Positions 25,646 to 34,454 are shown, numbered from the stretch's first letter. The stretch: DNA of 64,000 nucleotides from Allobosea sp. (GCA_017307955.1 JAFKFV010000020.1:82246-146245), one strand, 5' to 3'. Notes: generated by a model not told the origin, from the letters alone. Translations and numbers: made by a program.

Positions 25646-26295
25646 GGCGTGAACCTCCGGTAAGAAAGCTCGAATTCGAACAGCGTTTCGAGCGCTTCAA
25701 GATGACGGGCGGCCTCCCTCGGCGAGGCGCCCCAGGCATAGAGTCCGTGTCCGGCGAGAAGATAGCCGGGCGCGAGGCGGGCGTCATGCGGCGGTGCGGA
25801 AAGCCTCGCCTCGACGAGATCGGCAAGCCGCGCCGTATCCTGGTCGTTGGCGAAGACCGGCACGTCGACCGCGTCCTCGTGCGATGTGATGCCGGAAAGC
25901 GCCTTCTGCAACTCCCAGCCCTGAAGGCGGAGCGTCCCGGCGCCCACGACGCGCGACAGCACGCTCGAGGCCGGACCATGAACATGGAAGATGGCGCCGA
26001 GCTCGGGCCGCCGGCGATAGAGCGCGATATGCAGCGGCGCCTCGGCGGAGGAACGAGGCAGGAGCGGCGCATCCAGCGGCTGGATCAGGATGTCGGTCGC
26101 CTCGAGCGCGCCCTTGTCGACGCCCGAGCGCGTGATCGCGATGCGATCGGCATCGATCCTCGCCGAAAAATTGCCCGAGGTCGCGGGGACCCAGTGCCGC
26201 CCGGCCGCCATGCGGCCCGCGGCGATCACCGCCTCGACGGCGGCGCTCACCTGCGCCTCGTCCGCCCCCGATTGCTGCGCGAGTTCAAGCGCCAC
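25642..26295 (-). CDS. mtnB: Methylthioribulose-1-phosphate dehydratase (class II aldolase fold)
   Basis: A 217-residue protein starting at GTG 26295, six bases after GGGAG; the frame is open further upstream but without family likeness. Features: WVPATSGNFSARI near residue 36, ITRSGVDKGAL, the proton donor region SSAEAPLHIALY (Glu85), zinc ligands His104/His106 in IFHVHGPASSVLS and a third His in LAGHGLYAWG. It dehydrates 5-methylthioribulose-1-phosphate to the diketone in methionine salvage. It is first in a minus-strand mtnB-mtnD pair, divergent from the binding-protein gene at 26555. Confidence 0.92.
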   Translation of the reverse strand: MALELAQQSGADEAQVSAAVEAVIAAGRMAAGRHWVPATSGNFSARIDADRIAITRSGVDKGALEATDILIQPLDAPLLPRSSAEAPLHIALYRRRPELGAIFHVHGPASSVLSRVVGAGTLRLQGWELQKALSGITSHEDAVDVPVFANDQDTARLADLVEARLSAPPHDARLAPGYLLAGHGLYAWGASPREAARHLEALETLFEFELSYRRFTP

Positions 26296-26554
26296 GAAAG
26301 ACTCCCGGAACTTTTGCCGACCTCCCGGCCGGACACTCTTCAGATAGACCGCGCGGCACGCGCGCGGGGAGGCGGAATTTCCCAAAGGAGCCCCTGGAAA
26401 GAGAAAATCCTTCGTTCCGCGCCCCCATCCGGCCGCTGTATCAAAAAACCATTGCGAGTTCACCTGTCTTCGGCGTTGCTTGCTGCCGGCCCGGCCATGA
26501 TCGGCCGGCCCAAGGGCAAAGCCCGAAAACGGGAACGGAAACGGGGAGGAATCC

Positions 26555-27601
26555 ATGAAGCTCATTCTTTCGGCGCTGGCCGGCGCCACCATGCTGGCCG
26601 GCACGCTCTTCGCCGGTTCGGCATCCGCCGAGGGCATCGCCGGCGCGCCGGCGCCCTTCGACAAGGGCGGCGTCAAGGTCGCGCTCGTCACCTTCATCTC
26701 GGGCGGCGACTTCTTCCAGGCCTACCAGACCGGCGCGACCGCGCAGGCCAAGGCGCTCGGCATCGACCTCACCATCTTCTCCGGCCGCCAGGACGCCGCC
26801 GCCCAGCGCGAGCAGATCGAGCAGGCGATCAATCTCGGCGTCCAGGGCATCATCATCGACCACGGCCAGCCCGAGGCGCTGAAGGACGTCGCCCAGAAGG
26901 CGCTCGACGCCGGCATCAAGGTGGTCGCCTTCGACGTCAATCTCGACAATCCGAAGATCCCGCAGGTCGAGCAGAGCGACCATGAGCTGGCCAAGGCCGC
27001 GCTCGGCCAGGCGCTCGCCGACAACGGCACCAGCTTCAACGCCGGCTATGTCTATGTCGCGGGCTTCGCGCCGCTCGACCGCCGCAACGAGATCTGGGAA
27101 GAGGTCAAGAAGGCCAATCCCGGCATTGTCGAGAAGGCCCGCTGGGGCGCCGTGAACGACACGACCGCCACCTCGACCGCGGACCAGACCAAGGCCGCCT
27201 TCCAGGCCAATCCCGACATCACCGTCGTCTTCGCCCCCTATGACGAGTTCGCCCGCGGCGTGAAGCTCGCCACCGACGAGGCCGGCATCTCGGACAAGGT
27301 CAAGATCTACTCCGCCGACGTCTCGACCGCCGACATCGCCGAGATGATCGCCGATGGCAGCCCCTGGGTCGCCACCGCCGCCACCAACCCCGCCGTGGTC
27401 GGCGCCGTCTCGGTCCGCGCCGTCGCCAAGCTGATCGCCGGCGAGGAGGTTCCGCACAACATCGTCGTCAAGCCGGTGCTCATCACGCAGAAGGATCTGC
27501 GCGACAACGGCATCAAGACGGTCGAGGATTTGAACGCTAAGCTGCCTGCCTTCGGCCAGAGCGACGCCGCGACGGCGCCGTGGATCCCGGCCGCGAAGTA
27601 A
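26555..27601 (+). CDS. Sugar-type periplasmic binding protein, predicted methylthioribose binder (paralogue 1)
   Basis: A 348-residue protein with signal peptide KLILSALAGATMLAGTLFAG (cleavage near SASA). The mature part has the PBP1/RbsB-like fold: VKVALVTFISGGDFFQAYQT, LGVQGIIIDHGQPEALKDVA, VNLDNPKIPQVEQSD and AATNPAVVGAVSV. GGGGAGGAA precedes ATG 26555. It is clearly paralogous, by eye with more than half the residues identical, to the protein at 34476-35519. The neighbours mtnB, mtnD and mtnK point to methylthioribose or a related pentose as ligand. ATPase and permease are encoded at 30431-32973. Confidence 0.88.
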   Translation: MKLILSALAGATMLAGTLFAGSASAEGIAGAPAPFDKGGVKVALVTFISGGDFFQAYQTGATAQAKALGIDLTIFSGRQDAAAQREQIEQAINLGVQGIIIDHGQPEALKDVAQKALDAGIKVVAFDVNLDNPKIPQVEQSDHELAKAALGQALADNGTSFNAGYVYVAGFAPLDRRNEIWEEVKKANPGIVEKARWGAVNDTTATSTADQTKAAFQANPDITVVFAPYDEFARGVKLATDEAGISDKVKIYSADVSTADIAEMIADGSPWVATAATNPAVVGAVSVRAVAKLIAGEEVPHNIVVKPVLITQKDLRDNGIKTVEDLNAKLPAFGQSDAATAPWIPAAK

Positions 27602-27627
27602 GCGCCAACGTTCAGAGGGAGCTGCGC

Positions 27628-28461
27628 GTGATATCCCTGCTTCGACCCCATCTCAGCAAGGCGGCCCTCGCGGCCGCCTTCGCGCTCGCCACGGCCGGCA
27701 CCGCGCTCGCCGACGAGCCCGACAGCTACCTCATTTCCTATGAGGCGACGCCGTCCTTCGGCTTCACATTGCCGAAGCTCGACGCCGCCACCTATGACGA
27801 GCGGGCCGCCTTTGCCCAGAAGGCGCTCGCCGATTTCGTGCCGCGCATCGCCGACGCGGTCGGCATCGACAGCGACGACCTCGACACCGAGGTGACGCCC
27901 GGCGGCTATCTGCTCAAGACCAACGCCTCGCTGCAGACCGAGGCCGAAGTGACGAGCGACGAGGCTGACCGCTTCGCGGCCGGCCTCGGCTATGTCTTCC
28001 GCCAGTATAGCGTGCTCGTCTCCGGGCTCGACGACGACAACGCCAAGACCGGCTATGTCGTCGTCACCTTCCCGGACAACACGCTCGACGCGAAGGTCGC
28101 CCAGGCCTTTTTCGAGAAGGCGGCTTCGGTCGACAAGGGCCTCGGCGGTGGATACACGGCCTTCGGCGACGACCAGATCTTCCTCAACGTGATGGGCGAC
28201 GACGGCAAGCCCTATTCGGGCCTCGACAACGCCGCCTTCCTCGCCGGCCTTACCAAGGCGGCGTCGGAATTCGGTCCGCCGAAGCCGACCATCTCCGGCT
28301 CGGGCACGGCGACCGCGCGTTTCATCGGCAATGAATGGGACAAGCAGCCGAAGGGCGAGGCCTATCTCGAGAAGCTCGGCGGCGCCACTTCCGACGTCGT
28401 GAAGCAGCTCGACGCGATCGAGGCCGACTACGCCAAGGCGGTCGAAGCCAGCTTCAAGTAA
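27628..28461 (+). CDS. Exported protein of unknown function in the mtn region
   Basis: A 277-residue protein starting at GTG 27628 (AGAGGGAG seven bases upstream). An obvious signal peptide (LSKAALAAAFALATAGTALA, then DEPDSYL) sends it to the periplasm. The mature chain of about 250 residues is acidic and contains no motif that I recognise; it includes YEATPSFGFTLPKLDAATYD, YVFRQYSVLVSGLDDDNAKT and GYTAFGDDQIFLNVMGDDGK, the last suggesting an alpha/beta domain. It lies 26 bp after the binding-protein gene and 68 bp before mtnK, so it is co-transcribed with both and may assist capture or processing of the methylthio-sugar outside the membrane. Confidence 0.75.
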   Translation: MISLLRPHLSKAALAAAFALATAGTALADEPDSYLISYEATPSFGFTLPKLDAATYDERAAFAQKALADFVPRIADAVGIDSDDLDTEVTPGGYLLKTNASLQTEAEVTSDEADRFAAGLGYVFRQYSVLVSGLDDDNAKTGYVVVTFPDNTLDAKVAQAFFEKAASVDKGLGGGYTAFGDDQIFLNVMGDDGKPYSGLDNAAFLAGLTKAASEFGPPKPTISGSGTATARFIGNEWDKQPKGEAYLEKLGGATSDVVKQLDAIEADYAKAVEASFK

Positions 28462-28485
28462 ACCGGTCCGCGTGCCGTCTGTTGG

Positions 28486-28505
28486 TCGCCCCCTTCGGGG
28501 GGCGA
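28486..28505 (+). terminator. Stem-loop with TTCG tetraloop before mtnK
   Basis: An 8-bp perfect stem TCGCCCCC / GGGGGCGA closed by TTCG, followed by TCGTCGTTT. It could be a weak intrinsic terminator or attenuator, but it lies between genes that look co-transcribed, so partial read-through or mRNA stabilisation is more likely. Confidence 0.45.
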
Positions 28506-28529
28506 TCGTCGTTTGAGAGAGTTCCCGTG

Positions 28530-29792
28530 ATGACGCTTTCCACGCCCGCCGGCTACCGCCCGCTCGACGACGCCTCGCTGCGCCGCTTCCTGGCCGACCT
28601 GCCTGACCTTGCCGCGAAACTCGGCGGCGCACCGGCCGACTGGTCGATCGTCGAGGTCGGCGACGGCAATCTGAACCTCGTCTTTCTCATCGACGGCCCG
28701 GCCGGGTCGCTCTGCGTGAAGCAGTCGCTCCCCTATGTGCGCGCCGCCGGCGAGAGCTGGCCGCTGCCCCTCGACCGCGCCTTCTTCGAGCAGGCCTATT
28801 ACCGCGCCGTGGCGCCCTTCACCGAGGGGCTGACGCCGCGCTTCTACCACTACGATCCGGCGCTCTATGCGATCGTGATGGAGCGGCTCTCGCCGCATAT
28901 CATCCTGCGCCGCGGCCTGATCGAGGGCCGCCGCTATCCGGACGCCGCCCGCGCCGTCGCCGAGTTCTCGGCCCGCTCGACCTTCGCCACTTCCGATCTT
29001 GGCGCCACGATCGAGGAGAAGGCCGAGTGGCTGGCGACTTTCGCCCGCAACACGGCGCTCATCCGCATCACCGCCGAAGTCGTGTTTACCGATCCGCTCG
29101 CCGAGTCGCCGCGCAACCGCTGGACCAGCCCGGCGCTCGACGCGATCGCGGCGGAGTTCAGGGCGGACTCGGCACTGAAGGTCACGGTCGCGGAATGGGG
29201 CCGCCGCTTCCTGACGACATCGGAGGCGCTGATCCATGGCGACCTGCACACCGGCTCGGTGATGGTGTCGGAGACCGATACGCGTGTCATGGACCCGGAA
29301 TTCGCCTTTGTCGGGCCGATCGGCTTCGATGTCGGCGCCTTCATCGCCAATCTCGCCATGAACGCGATCGCGCAGAAGGGTCACGCCGCCGACGGTGACG
29401 ATCGCAGTGCCGAGGCGGACTGGGTGCTGGAACAGATCCCGGTCTTCTGGAACACGTGGCGCGCGCGCTTCCTGGCCCTCTGGGAAGAGGCTCCTCGCGG
29501 CGACGCCTATCCGCCGGGCATGTTCGCCAAGGAGGGCGACAAGGCCGCGTTCGCGGCGGCGCGCGAGGCTTTCGTCGATCGCATCTTCGCAGACGCGACT
29601 GGCTATGCCGGCGTCAAGACGATCCGCCGTATCCTCGGCTTTGCCCACAATGCCGATTTCGAGCTCATCGCCGATCCCGCCCGGCGCGCCCCGCTCGAGA
29701 CCAGGGCGCTCCGCCTCGCCCGCCGCTTCCTGATGGAGCCCCAGAGCTTCCGCAGCGCCGAGGACATCGTCGCGGCGGTGCGGGAGGGGTGA
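28530..29792 (+). CDS. mtnK: 5-methylthioribose kinase
   Basis: A 420-residue kinase of the aminoglycoside-phosphotransferase fold. The nucleotide region reads VEVGDGNLNLVFLI, the catalytic loop ALIHGDLHTGSVMV and the metal site VMDPEFAFVGPIGFDVG, which are the methylthioribose-kinase signatures. It phosphorylates 5-methylthioribose to the 1-phosphate in the cytoplasm. Start ATG 28530 (a GTG one codon earlier is possible). Together with mtnB and mtnD on the other side of the binding-protein gene this identifies the region as methionine salvage. mtnA, the isomerase for its product, is not in the window. Confidence 0.93.
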   Translation: MTLSTPAGYRPLDDASLRRFLADLPDLAAKLGGAPADWSIVEVGDGNLNLVFLIDGPAGSLCVKQSLPYVRAAGESWPLPLDRAFFEQAYYRAVAPFTEGLTPRFYHYDPALYAIVMERLSPHIILRRGLIEGRRYPDAARAVAEFSARSTFATSDLGATIEEKAEWLATFARNTALIRITAEVVFTDPLAESPRNRWTSPALDAIAAEFRADSALKVTVAEWGRRFLTTSEALIHGDLHTGSVMVSETDTRVMDPEFAFVGPIGFDVGAFIANLAMNAIAQKGHAADGDDRSAEADWVLEQIPVFWNTWRARFLALWEEAPRGDAYPPGMFAKEGDKAAFAAAREAFVDRIFADATGYAGVKTIRRILGFAHNADFELIADPARRAPLETRALRLARRFLMEPQSFRSAEDIVAAVREG

Positions 29793-29816
29793 TACCGGCG
29801 GGCGGGAAGTGCTATA

Positions 29817-29842
29817 TCGATCGGGCAACCGACCTCGATCGG
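29817..29842 (+). promoter_or_regulatory. Direct repeats TCGATCGG before the toxin-antitoxin pair
   Basis: TCGATCGG occurs at 29817-29824 and 29835-29842, 18 bp apart, immediately downstream of the TATAT-like sequence near 29813 and just before the antitoxin start. This is a plausible autoregulatory site for the antitoxin. Confidence 0.35.
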
Positions 29843-29849
29843 AGCCGCC

Positions 29850-30044
29850 ATGATGAACGAGAACGCGACAAAAGGCGGGCAGGCCATCATGCCGCCCTAT
29901 GACGACAGTCCCGAGGCAAAACGCGAACGCGCTGAGAAGCGCCGGAAGGCGCTTGGCTCGTTGAAGGGCAAGATCAGCCTATCGATGGAGGAGGCGCTGG
30001 CGCCGCTCGATCCGGAAGAACTGGCCCGCTGGTACGGTGATTGA
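29850..30044 (+). CDS. Antitoxin of a VapBC-like pair
   Basis: A 64-residue, highly charged protein (PEAKRERAEKRRKALGSLKG) with a C-terminal segment DPEELARWYGD that could wrap the toxin. ATG 29850 lies six bases after GGAG. It ends with its TGA overlapping the toxin start (TTG 30041). No DNA-binding domain is obvious; the small size, charge and tight coupling to a PIN-domain gene support the antitoxin call. The frame is short but well formed. Confidence 0.7.
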   Translation: MMNENATKGGQAIMPPYDDSPEAKRERAEKRRKALGSLKGKISLSMEEALAPLDPEELARWYGD

Positions 30045-30430
30045 ACTATCTCGTCGACACGCATGTAGTGGCCTGGCTCTTCGAGGACCGGCAGCGCCTT
30101 CCGGCGTCCATCCTTGAGCGGCTTGAGGACAGTCGGAACGACGTCTTCGTCAGCCCGGTCAATGCCTATGAGATCGGGCTGAAGTTCAATCTCGGGAAGT
30201 GGCCGCGCGTGGCGGCTCTTGCCCGCGACTTCAGCGGCTTTTGTGCTGAGGCGGGTTTTGTGCCGCTGGCGATCTCCGTCCGTGACGGTGAGATCGCTGC
30301 GACTCTTCCGCTCGATCATCGCGATCCGTTCGACCGGCTGCTCGCCGCCCAGAGCAGCGGCAATGGTCTTCCGATCCTCTCGGCCGATCCGGCGCTCGAC
30401 CTTTTCGGGCTTACGCGGATCTGGACGTGA
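30041..30430 (+). CDS. PIN-domain toxin (VapC-like ribonuclease)
   Basis: A 129-residue protein starting at TTG 30041 (NYLVDTHVVAWLFEDR). The acidic metal-binding set of PIN nucleases is visible: Asp6 in LVDTHV, Glu44 in NAYEIGLK, Asp95 and Asp98 in DHRDPFDRLLAAQS. Such enzymes cut RNA unless bound by the antitoxin encoded just before with a 4-bp overlap. The stop at 30430 directly abuts the stop of the convergent permease gene at 30431. The pair is inserted between mtnK and the transporter genes and is probably an acquired addictive module. Confidence 0.88.
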   Translation: MNYLVDTHVVAWLFEDRQRLPASILERLEDSRNDVFVSPVNAYEIGLKFNLGKWPRVAALARDFSGFCAEAGFVPLAISVRDGEIAATLPLDHRDPFDRLLAAQSSGNGLPILSADPALDLFGLTRIWT

Positions 30431-31447
30431 TCACCGCCGCCGCTTGCCCAGCCCGAAGGTCAGCGCCAGCGCGCCGACGAGGACGGCGCCCTTGACGAAG
30501 TCCTGCGTGTAGTAGGGCGCGTTGAGCATCGTCAGGCCGTTCAAGAGCACACCGACGAAGATCGCGCCCAGCACGGTGCCGAGCACATGCGGGCGGCGCT
30601 TGTCGAGGACGGCGAAGCCGATCAGCGACGCGGCTACGGCATCGAGCAGCAGCGAGGCGCCGGCCGAGACGTCGCCGCGGCCGACGCGCGAGGCGACGAT
30701 GAGGCCGCCGAGCGAGGCGAGGGTGCCGGAAATGACATAGGCCCAGAGCCGATAGGCCTTGGTCGGCGCGCCGGAGAGATGCGCCGCCGTCTCGTTGCCG
30801 CCGATCGCATAGAAGACGCGGCCGAAGCGGGTGCGCTCCATCAGGAACCAGGCGACGACGGCGACCGCCGCCATGACCACCACCGGCAGCGGCACGATGT
30901 CGAACAGGCGCGAGCGGCCGAGGATCAGGAAGGCGGGGTCATAGGCGCCCTTCGCGGTGGAACCGTCGGGCAGCATCATGCCGGCCGTGATCGAGCGCCC
31001 GCCGGTCGGGATCAGCTGCAGGCCGGCGAGCAGGAACATGCTGGAAAGCGTCGCGAGCAGGTCCGGTACGCCCACTTTGACGATGAGGAGGCCGTTCGCG
31101 AGCCCGATCAGCGCGCCCATCAGCAGCACGAGCAGCATCGTCGTGGCGGCGTCGAACTGCAGCACGACCATGAGATAGCTCGCGGCCATGACGGACGAGG
31201 CGGCGACGCTGCCGACCGAGAGATCGAAGCCGCCGGCCGACATGGTGATCGAGACGCCGACGCCAAGGATGGCGACGACGGAGACCGCCTGCAGGATGGA
31301 AAAGAGATTGGCGGAATTGATGAAGGCCGGCTGCGCCAGCCAGAAGCCGACCAGCATGGCGCCGAGCAGCACGAACAGCGCAAAGCGGCGGGCGAGCTCG
31401 AAGGGCGTGCTGCGCGGCGCGCTGGCGCCGGCGGGAAGATCGGTCAT
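30431..31447 (-). CDS. ABC importer permease (RbsC-like), predicted methylthioribose system
   Basis: A 338-residue inner-membrane protein with eight to ten hydrophobic segments. Family segments: AILGVGVSITMSAGGFDLSV, the loop GLANGLLIVKVGVPDLLATL, and RTRFGRVFYAIGGNETAAHL, typical of RbsC/XylH-type permeases. The start overlaps the ATPase stop as ATGA (31444-31447). It is a homodimeric channel with the double ATPase encoded upstream. The operon starts at the binding protein at 35519, and the paralogous binding protein at 26555 could feed the same channel. Confidence 0.88.
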   Translation of the reverse strand: MTDLPAGASAPRSTPFELARRFALFVLLGAMLVGFWLAQPAFINSANLFSILQAVSVVAILGVGVSITMSAGGFDLSVGSVAASSVMAASYLMVVLQFDAATTMLLVLLMGALIGLANGLLIVKVGVPDLLATLSSMFLLAGLQLIPTGGRSITAGMMLPDGSTAKGAYDPAFLILGRSRLFDIVPLPVVVMAAVAVVAWFLMERTRFGRVFYAIGGNETAAHLSGAPTKAYRLWAYVISGTLASLGGLIVASRVGRGDVSAGASLLLDAVAASLIGFAVLDKRRPHVLGTVLGAIFVGVLLNGLTMLNAPYYTQDFVKGAVLVGALALTFGLGKRRR

Positions 31448-32973
31448 GGCGTCGAGGTCCTGGTCTCGGCCGTCTCGACGGCGGCGATCGCATCGGTCGG
31501 CGATACCAGCTCGTCTTCGGCGGCATAAAGGGAATGGTCGCGCATCACCAGGATGCGATCGGCGACCTCGAGCGCTTCCTCCGTGTCGCTGGTGGCGATC
31601 AGCGTCGCGGAGGCGCTCTGCGAATTGCGGATGGCGGCGATGAGGTCGGCGCGGGCGCCGACATCGACGCCCTGGAACGGTTCGTCGAGCAGGAGCAGCC
31701 GGCAAGGCGCCGTCTGCCAGCGCGCCAGGACAACCTTCTGCTGGTTGCCGCCGGAAAGCTGGTCGAGCGTGTCGTCGGCAGTGCGGGCCTTGATGCCGAG
31801 CCGCTTGATCGCTTCGTTGCCGATGCGCCGCTCGCGCGCCGTATCGACGACGCCGAACGGGAACCAGCGCGGCAGATGCGGCAGGGCGATCGTGCCGGCG
31901 ATCGACGCGCCCGGCGTCTCGGGCGGCAAGAGCGAACTTTGCCAGCGGTCCTCGGCGACCAGGAAGACGCCGTTCGCGATCGATTCCGCCGGCCCCGAGG
32001 ACTGCCAGGGCGCGCCCTCGATGGCGACCTGGCCGGCGGCGAGGTGCTCGAGCCCGAAAAGGCTGCGCAGCAGCCGGCTCTTGCCCGAGCCGAGCGTGCC
32101 CGTGATGGCGACGACTTCGCCGGAGTGAAGCGACAGGTCGAACGGCCGCGCGCCGGGCACCAGCATCGCGTTGGTGATCGAGACGACAACCGGCGTTGAC
32201 GCGGCGCCGCCCGAATGGGCGGCGGCCTCGAGCCGGCGGCCGATCATCGCCGTCACGGCGGCGGAAAGGTCGATCGGCCGCGCGAACTCGCCGACGATCC
32301 GTCCGCCGCGCAGCACGACGGCGCGGTCGGCGATGGCGGCGAGATCGCCGAGGCGGTGCGAGATGTAGAGGATCGCCATGCCCGAGGCTTTCAGGCGGCG
32401 GATGATCGAGAACAGCCGCTCCGCCTCGGTGGTGGAGAGGCTCGAGGTCGGCTCGTCGAGGATGAGCACGGTCGCTTTGGCTGCGACGGCGCGGGCGATG
32501 GCGATGAGCTGGCGCTCGGCGGGGCGGAGATCGACGAAGTCCCGCTCGAGCGGCAGGTCGAGATCGAGCGCGGCGGCGACGGCGCGGGCGCGGCGGCGGA
32601 TCGAACCGGGCGAGATGAACAGCGGACCGCTGCCGCAGAACTCGTCGAGAAGGAGATTCTCCTCGACCGTGAGCCCGGCCGCGCCGGCCTGGTCGGTCGC
32701 CTGGTGCACGGTCGCGATGCCGGCGGCCTTGGCCTCGCGCGGGCTGGCAAAGGCGACGACGCGTCCGCCGAGCGTCACCGTGCCGGCTTCCGGCTGCAGC
32801 GAGCCGGAGATGATCTTGACCAGCGTCGACTTGCCGGCGCCGTTCGCTCCCATCAGCGCCACGACCTCGCCGGGGCGGACCGCGAGATCGGCGCCGGCGA
32901 GCGCCTGTGTCGGGCCGAAGGCCTTGGCGACGCCGGCGACGGCAATGGCGGGGGCGATGGTCGGGTCTGGCAC
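31444..32973 (-). CDS. ABC importer double ATPase (RbsA-like), predicted methylthioribose system
   Basis: A 509-residue ATPase with two ABC domains. Domain 1: Walker A GANGAGKSTLVK, a degenerate signature (LRPAERQLIAIARA instead of LSVGQ) and Walker B VLILDEPTSSL. Domain 2: GTLGSGKSRLLRSLFGL, which retains a GSGKS Walker A unlike many RbsA second domains, LSGGNQQKVVLARW and LLLDEPFQGVD. The start is taken as GTG 32973 because this gives the usual family length; the frame is open upstream without similarity. It energises the 30431-31447 permease. Confidence 0.87.
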   Translation of the reverse strand: MPDPTIAPAIAVAGVAKAFGPTQALAGADLAVRPGEVVALMGANGAGKSTLVKIISGSLQPEAGTVTLGGRVVAFASPREAKAAGIATVHQATDQAGAAGLTVEENLLLDEFCGSGPLFISPGSIRRRARAVAAALDLDLPLERDFVDLRPAERQLIAIARAVAAKATVLILDEPTSSLSTTEAERLFSIIRRLKASGMAILYISHRLGDLAAIADRAVVLRGGRIVGEFARPIDLSAAVTAMIGRRLEAAAHSGGAASTPVVVSITNAMLVPGARPFDLSLHSGEVVAITGTLGSGKSRLLRSLFGLEHLAAGQVAIEGAPWQSSGPAESIANGVFLVAEDRWQSSLLPPETPGASIAGTIALPHLPRWFPFGVVDTARERRIGNEAIKRLGIKARTADDTLDQLSGGNQQKVVLARWQTAPCRLLLLDEPFQGVDVGARADLIAAIRNSQSASATLIATSDTEEALEVADRILVMRDHSLYAAEDELVSPTDAIAAVETAETRTSTP

Positions 32974-33085
32974 GATGGCTTCTATCGCTGGCGGCCGGAC
33001 ATGGCCGCTTGGTCGGGCGCAGTTAGGCGATCGCGCCCCGTTCCGGCAAGGGGAATGCGTGGCAGGGCGCCGGGGTGGGCCGCGA

Positions 33086-34339
33086 TCACCCGAGATATTC
33101 CATGATCGAGAGGCCGGCATTGTAGTCGGTCGCATACATGATGCCGTTCGCATCGACGAAGAGGTCGGCGGACTGGATCACCTGCGGGCGGTTCTGCCGC
33201 GCATCGACCATGCGCTCGGGCGCAGCGGGAACGAGCGCGCCGGTCTCGCGCGGCCGATAGGGATCGGAAATGTCGAAGACGCGGATGCCGGCATTTTGCC
33301 AGGTCGCGAAGACGAGCGTCTCGGAGACGAAGCTGCCCGGACGGTTCTCGTGCAGGTTATGCGGGCCGAAATGGCCGCCTTTCGCCGGATAGTCGGCGTC
33401 GTCCGGGGTCGGCAGCGTCGCGATCGAGACGGGGTTGGACGGCTCGCGGATATCGAAGATGAAGGTGTGCTTGCGGCCGTCCTCCTCATTGTCGAGGACC
33501 GCCTCGTCGGCGACCACCAGGAGATCGCGCCCGGGGAGCGGCAGGGCCGAATGCGTGCCGCCGCCGAAGGGGGGCGACCAGTTGCGATGGGTGACGAGCT
33601 TCGGCTGCGCGCGGTCGGCGATGTCGAGGATCGTGAGACCGCCATCGCGCCAGCAGGCATAGGCGGTGTCGCCCGAAATCACGGCGTGATGCAAGGCATA
33701 GCGCCGGCCCTCGCCCCAGGTCGGCGTCTCGCCGCCGGCGGCGTGCATGCCGGTGATCCACCAGCGCCCGGCCTCGACCGGCCGCGTCGGATCGGCGAGA
33801 TCGACGACGAGGAAGATGTAGTCGGTGTAGCCGTCGAGCAGCGCCGAGACATAGGCGTAGCGGCCGCCGACATACCAGATGCGGTGGATGCCGACGCCCT
33901 CGACAGGGAAGAAGCCGATCTGCCGGGGCGCGACCGGGTCGGCGATGTCGTAGATCGCCATGCCGGCCGACCAGTTGCGGGCGCTGCGCTGGCCGCCCGC
34001 GGTGCCGACCGTCTCGCCGACTGAGCGCGTGTAATAGACCCTCTCGTCGGCGGCGAAGGCGGCGTCGGCGAAGAGGTCGCGCGCATGGATGACGAGAAGG
34101 AGGTCGTCATGCGTCTGCAGATGGATGGTCCAGGTGTTCGGCGGCGAGGGCACATAGACCGTCGCGCCGGGGGTCTTCGGATCGCGCACGTCGACGATCG
34201 AGAAGCCGCGCGACCACGGATGCGCGACATAGGCATAGCCGCGATGCACCATCACCTGCAGCGCGTCGGGCCGGCCACCCTGGTCGGAATGGCCGATGAG
34301 GCGGATGTTGCGGGCATAGTCGGGCGGGGGAAGGGGCAT
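33086..34339 (-). CDS. LVIVD-repeat (beta-propeller-like) protein
   Basis: A 417-residue protein built of repeats with the LVIVD consensus: FSIVDVRDPKTPGA, MAIYDIADPVAPRQ, FLVVDLADPTRPVE, LTILDIADRAQPKL, TFIFDIREPSNPVS and IRVFDISDPYRPRE, about six blades. No signal peptide is evident at ATG 34339, so a cytoplasmic location is likely unless another export route is used. It sits between a binding protein and the ATPase of the same minus-strand operon. LVIVD proteins have no settled function; a lactonase- or isomerase-like role on sugars, or a scaffold, are possible. The 112-bp gap to the ATPase gene shows nothing notable. Confidence 0.85.
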   Translation of the reverse strand: MPLPPPDYARNIRLIGHSDQGGRPDALQVMVHRGYAYVAHPWSRGFSIVDVRDPKTPGATVYVPSPPNTWTIHLQTHDDLLLVIHARDLFADAAFAADERVYYTRSVGETVGTAGGQRSARNWSAGMAIYDIADPVAPRQIGFFPVEGVGIHRIWYVGGRYAYVSALLDGYTDYIFLVVDLADPTRPVEAGRWWITGMHAAGGETPTWGEGRRYALHHAVISGDTAYACWRDGGLTILDIADRAQPKLVTHRNWSPPFGGGTHSALPLPGRDLLVVADEAVLDNEEDGRKHTFIFDIREPSNPVSIATLPTPDDADYPAKGGHFGPHNLHENRPGSFVSETLVFATWQNAGIRVFDISDPYRPRETGALVPAAPERMVDARQNRPQVIQSADLFVDANGIMYATDYNAGLSIMEYLG

Positions 34340-34370
34340 GGTCGGCTTCGCAAACGGAGAATGTTCTCGA

Positions 34371-34454
34371 TTGTCACTGCCGGGCTTGACCCGGCAATCC
34401 AGGCAAGTCGTTCGGCAGAGAGCTGGATCCCCGGGTCAAGCCCGGGGACGACAA
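34371..34454. repeat. Inverted-repeat element of the CCGGGCTTGACCCGG type
   Basis: TTGTCACTGCCGGGCTTGAC on the left and GGGTCAAGCCCGGGGACGAC on the right. Sister of the element at 24970-25074. It lies between the binding-protein gene (stop 34476) and the LVIVD gene, where other operons here have a stem-loop. Confidence 0.75.

Noticed and set aside
26296..26554. Possible SAM-type riboswitch upstream of mtnB
   Set aside because: I looked for a conserved pseudoknot or multi-helix layout on the minus strand and found none I could support by eye; a covariance-model search would decide.
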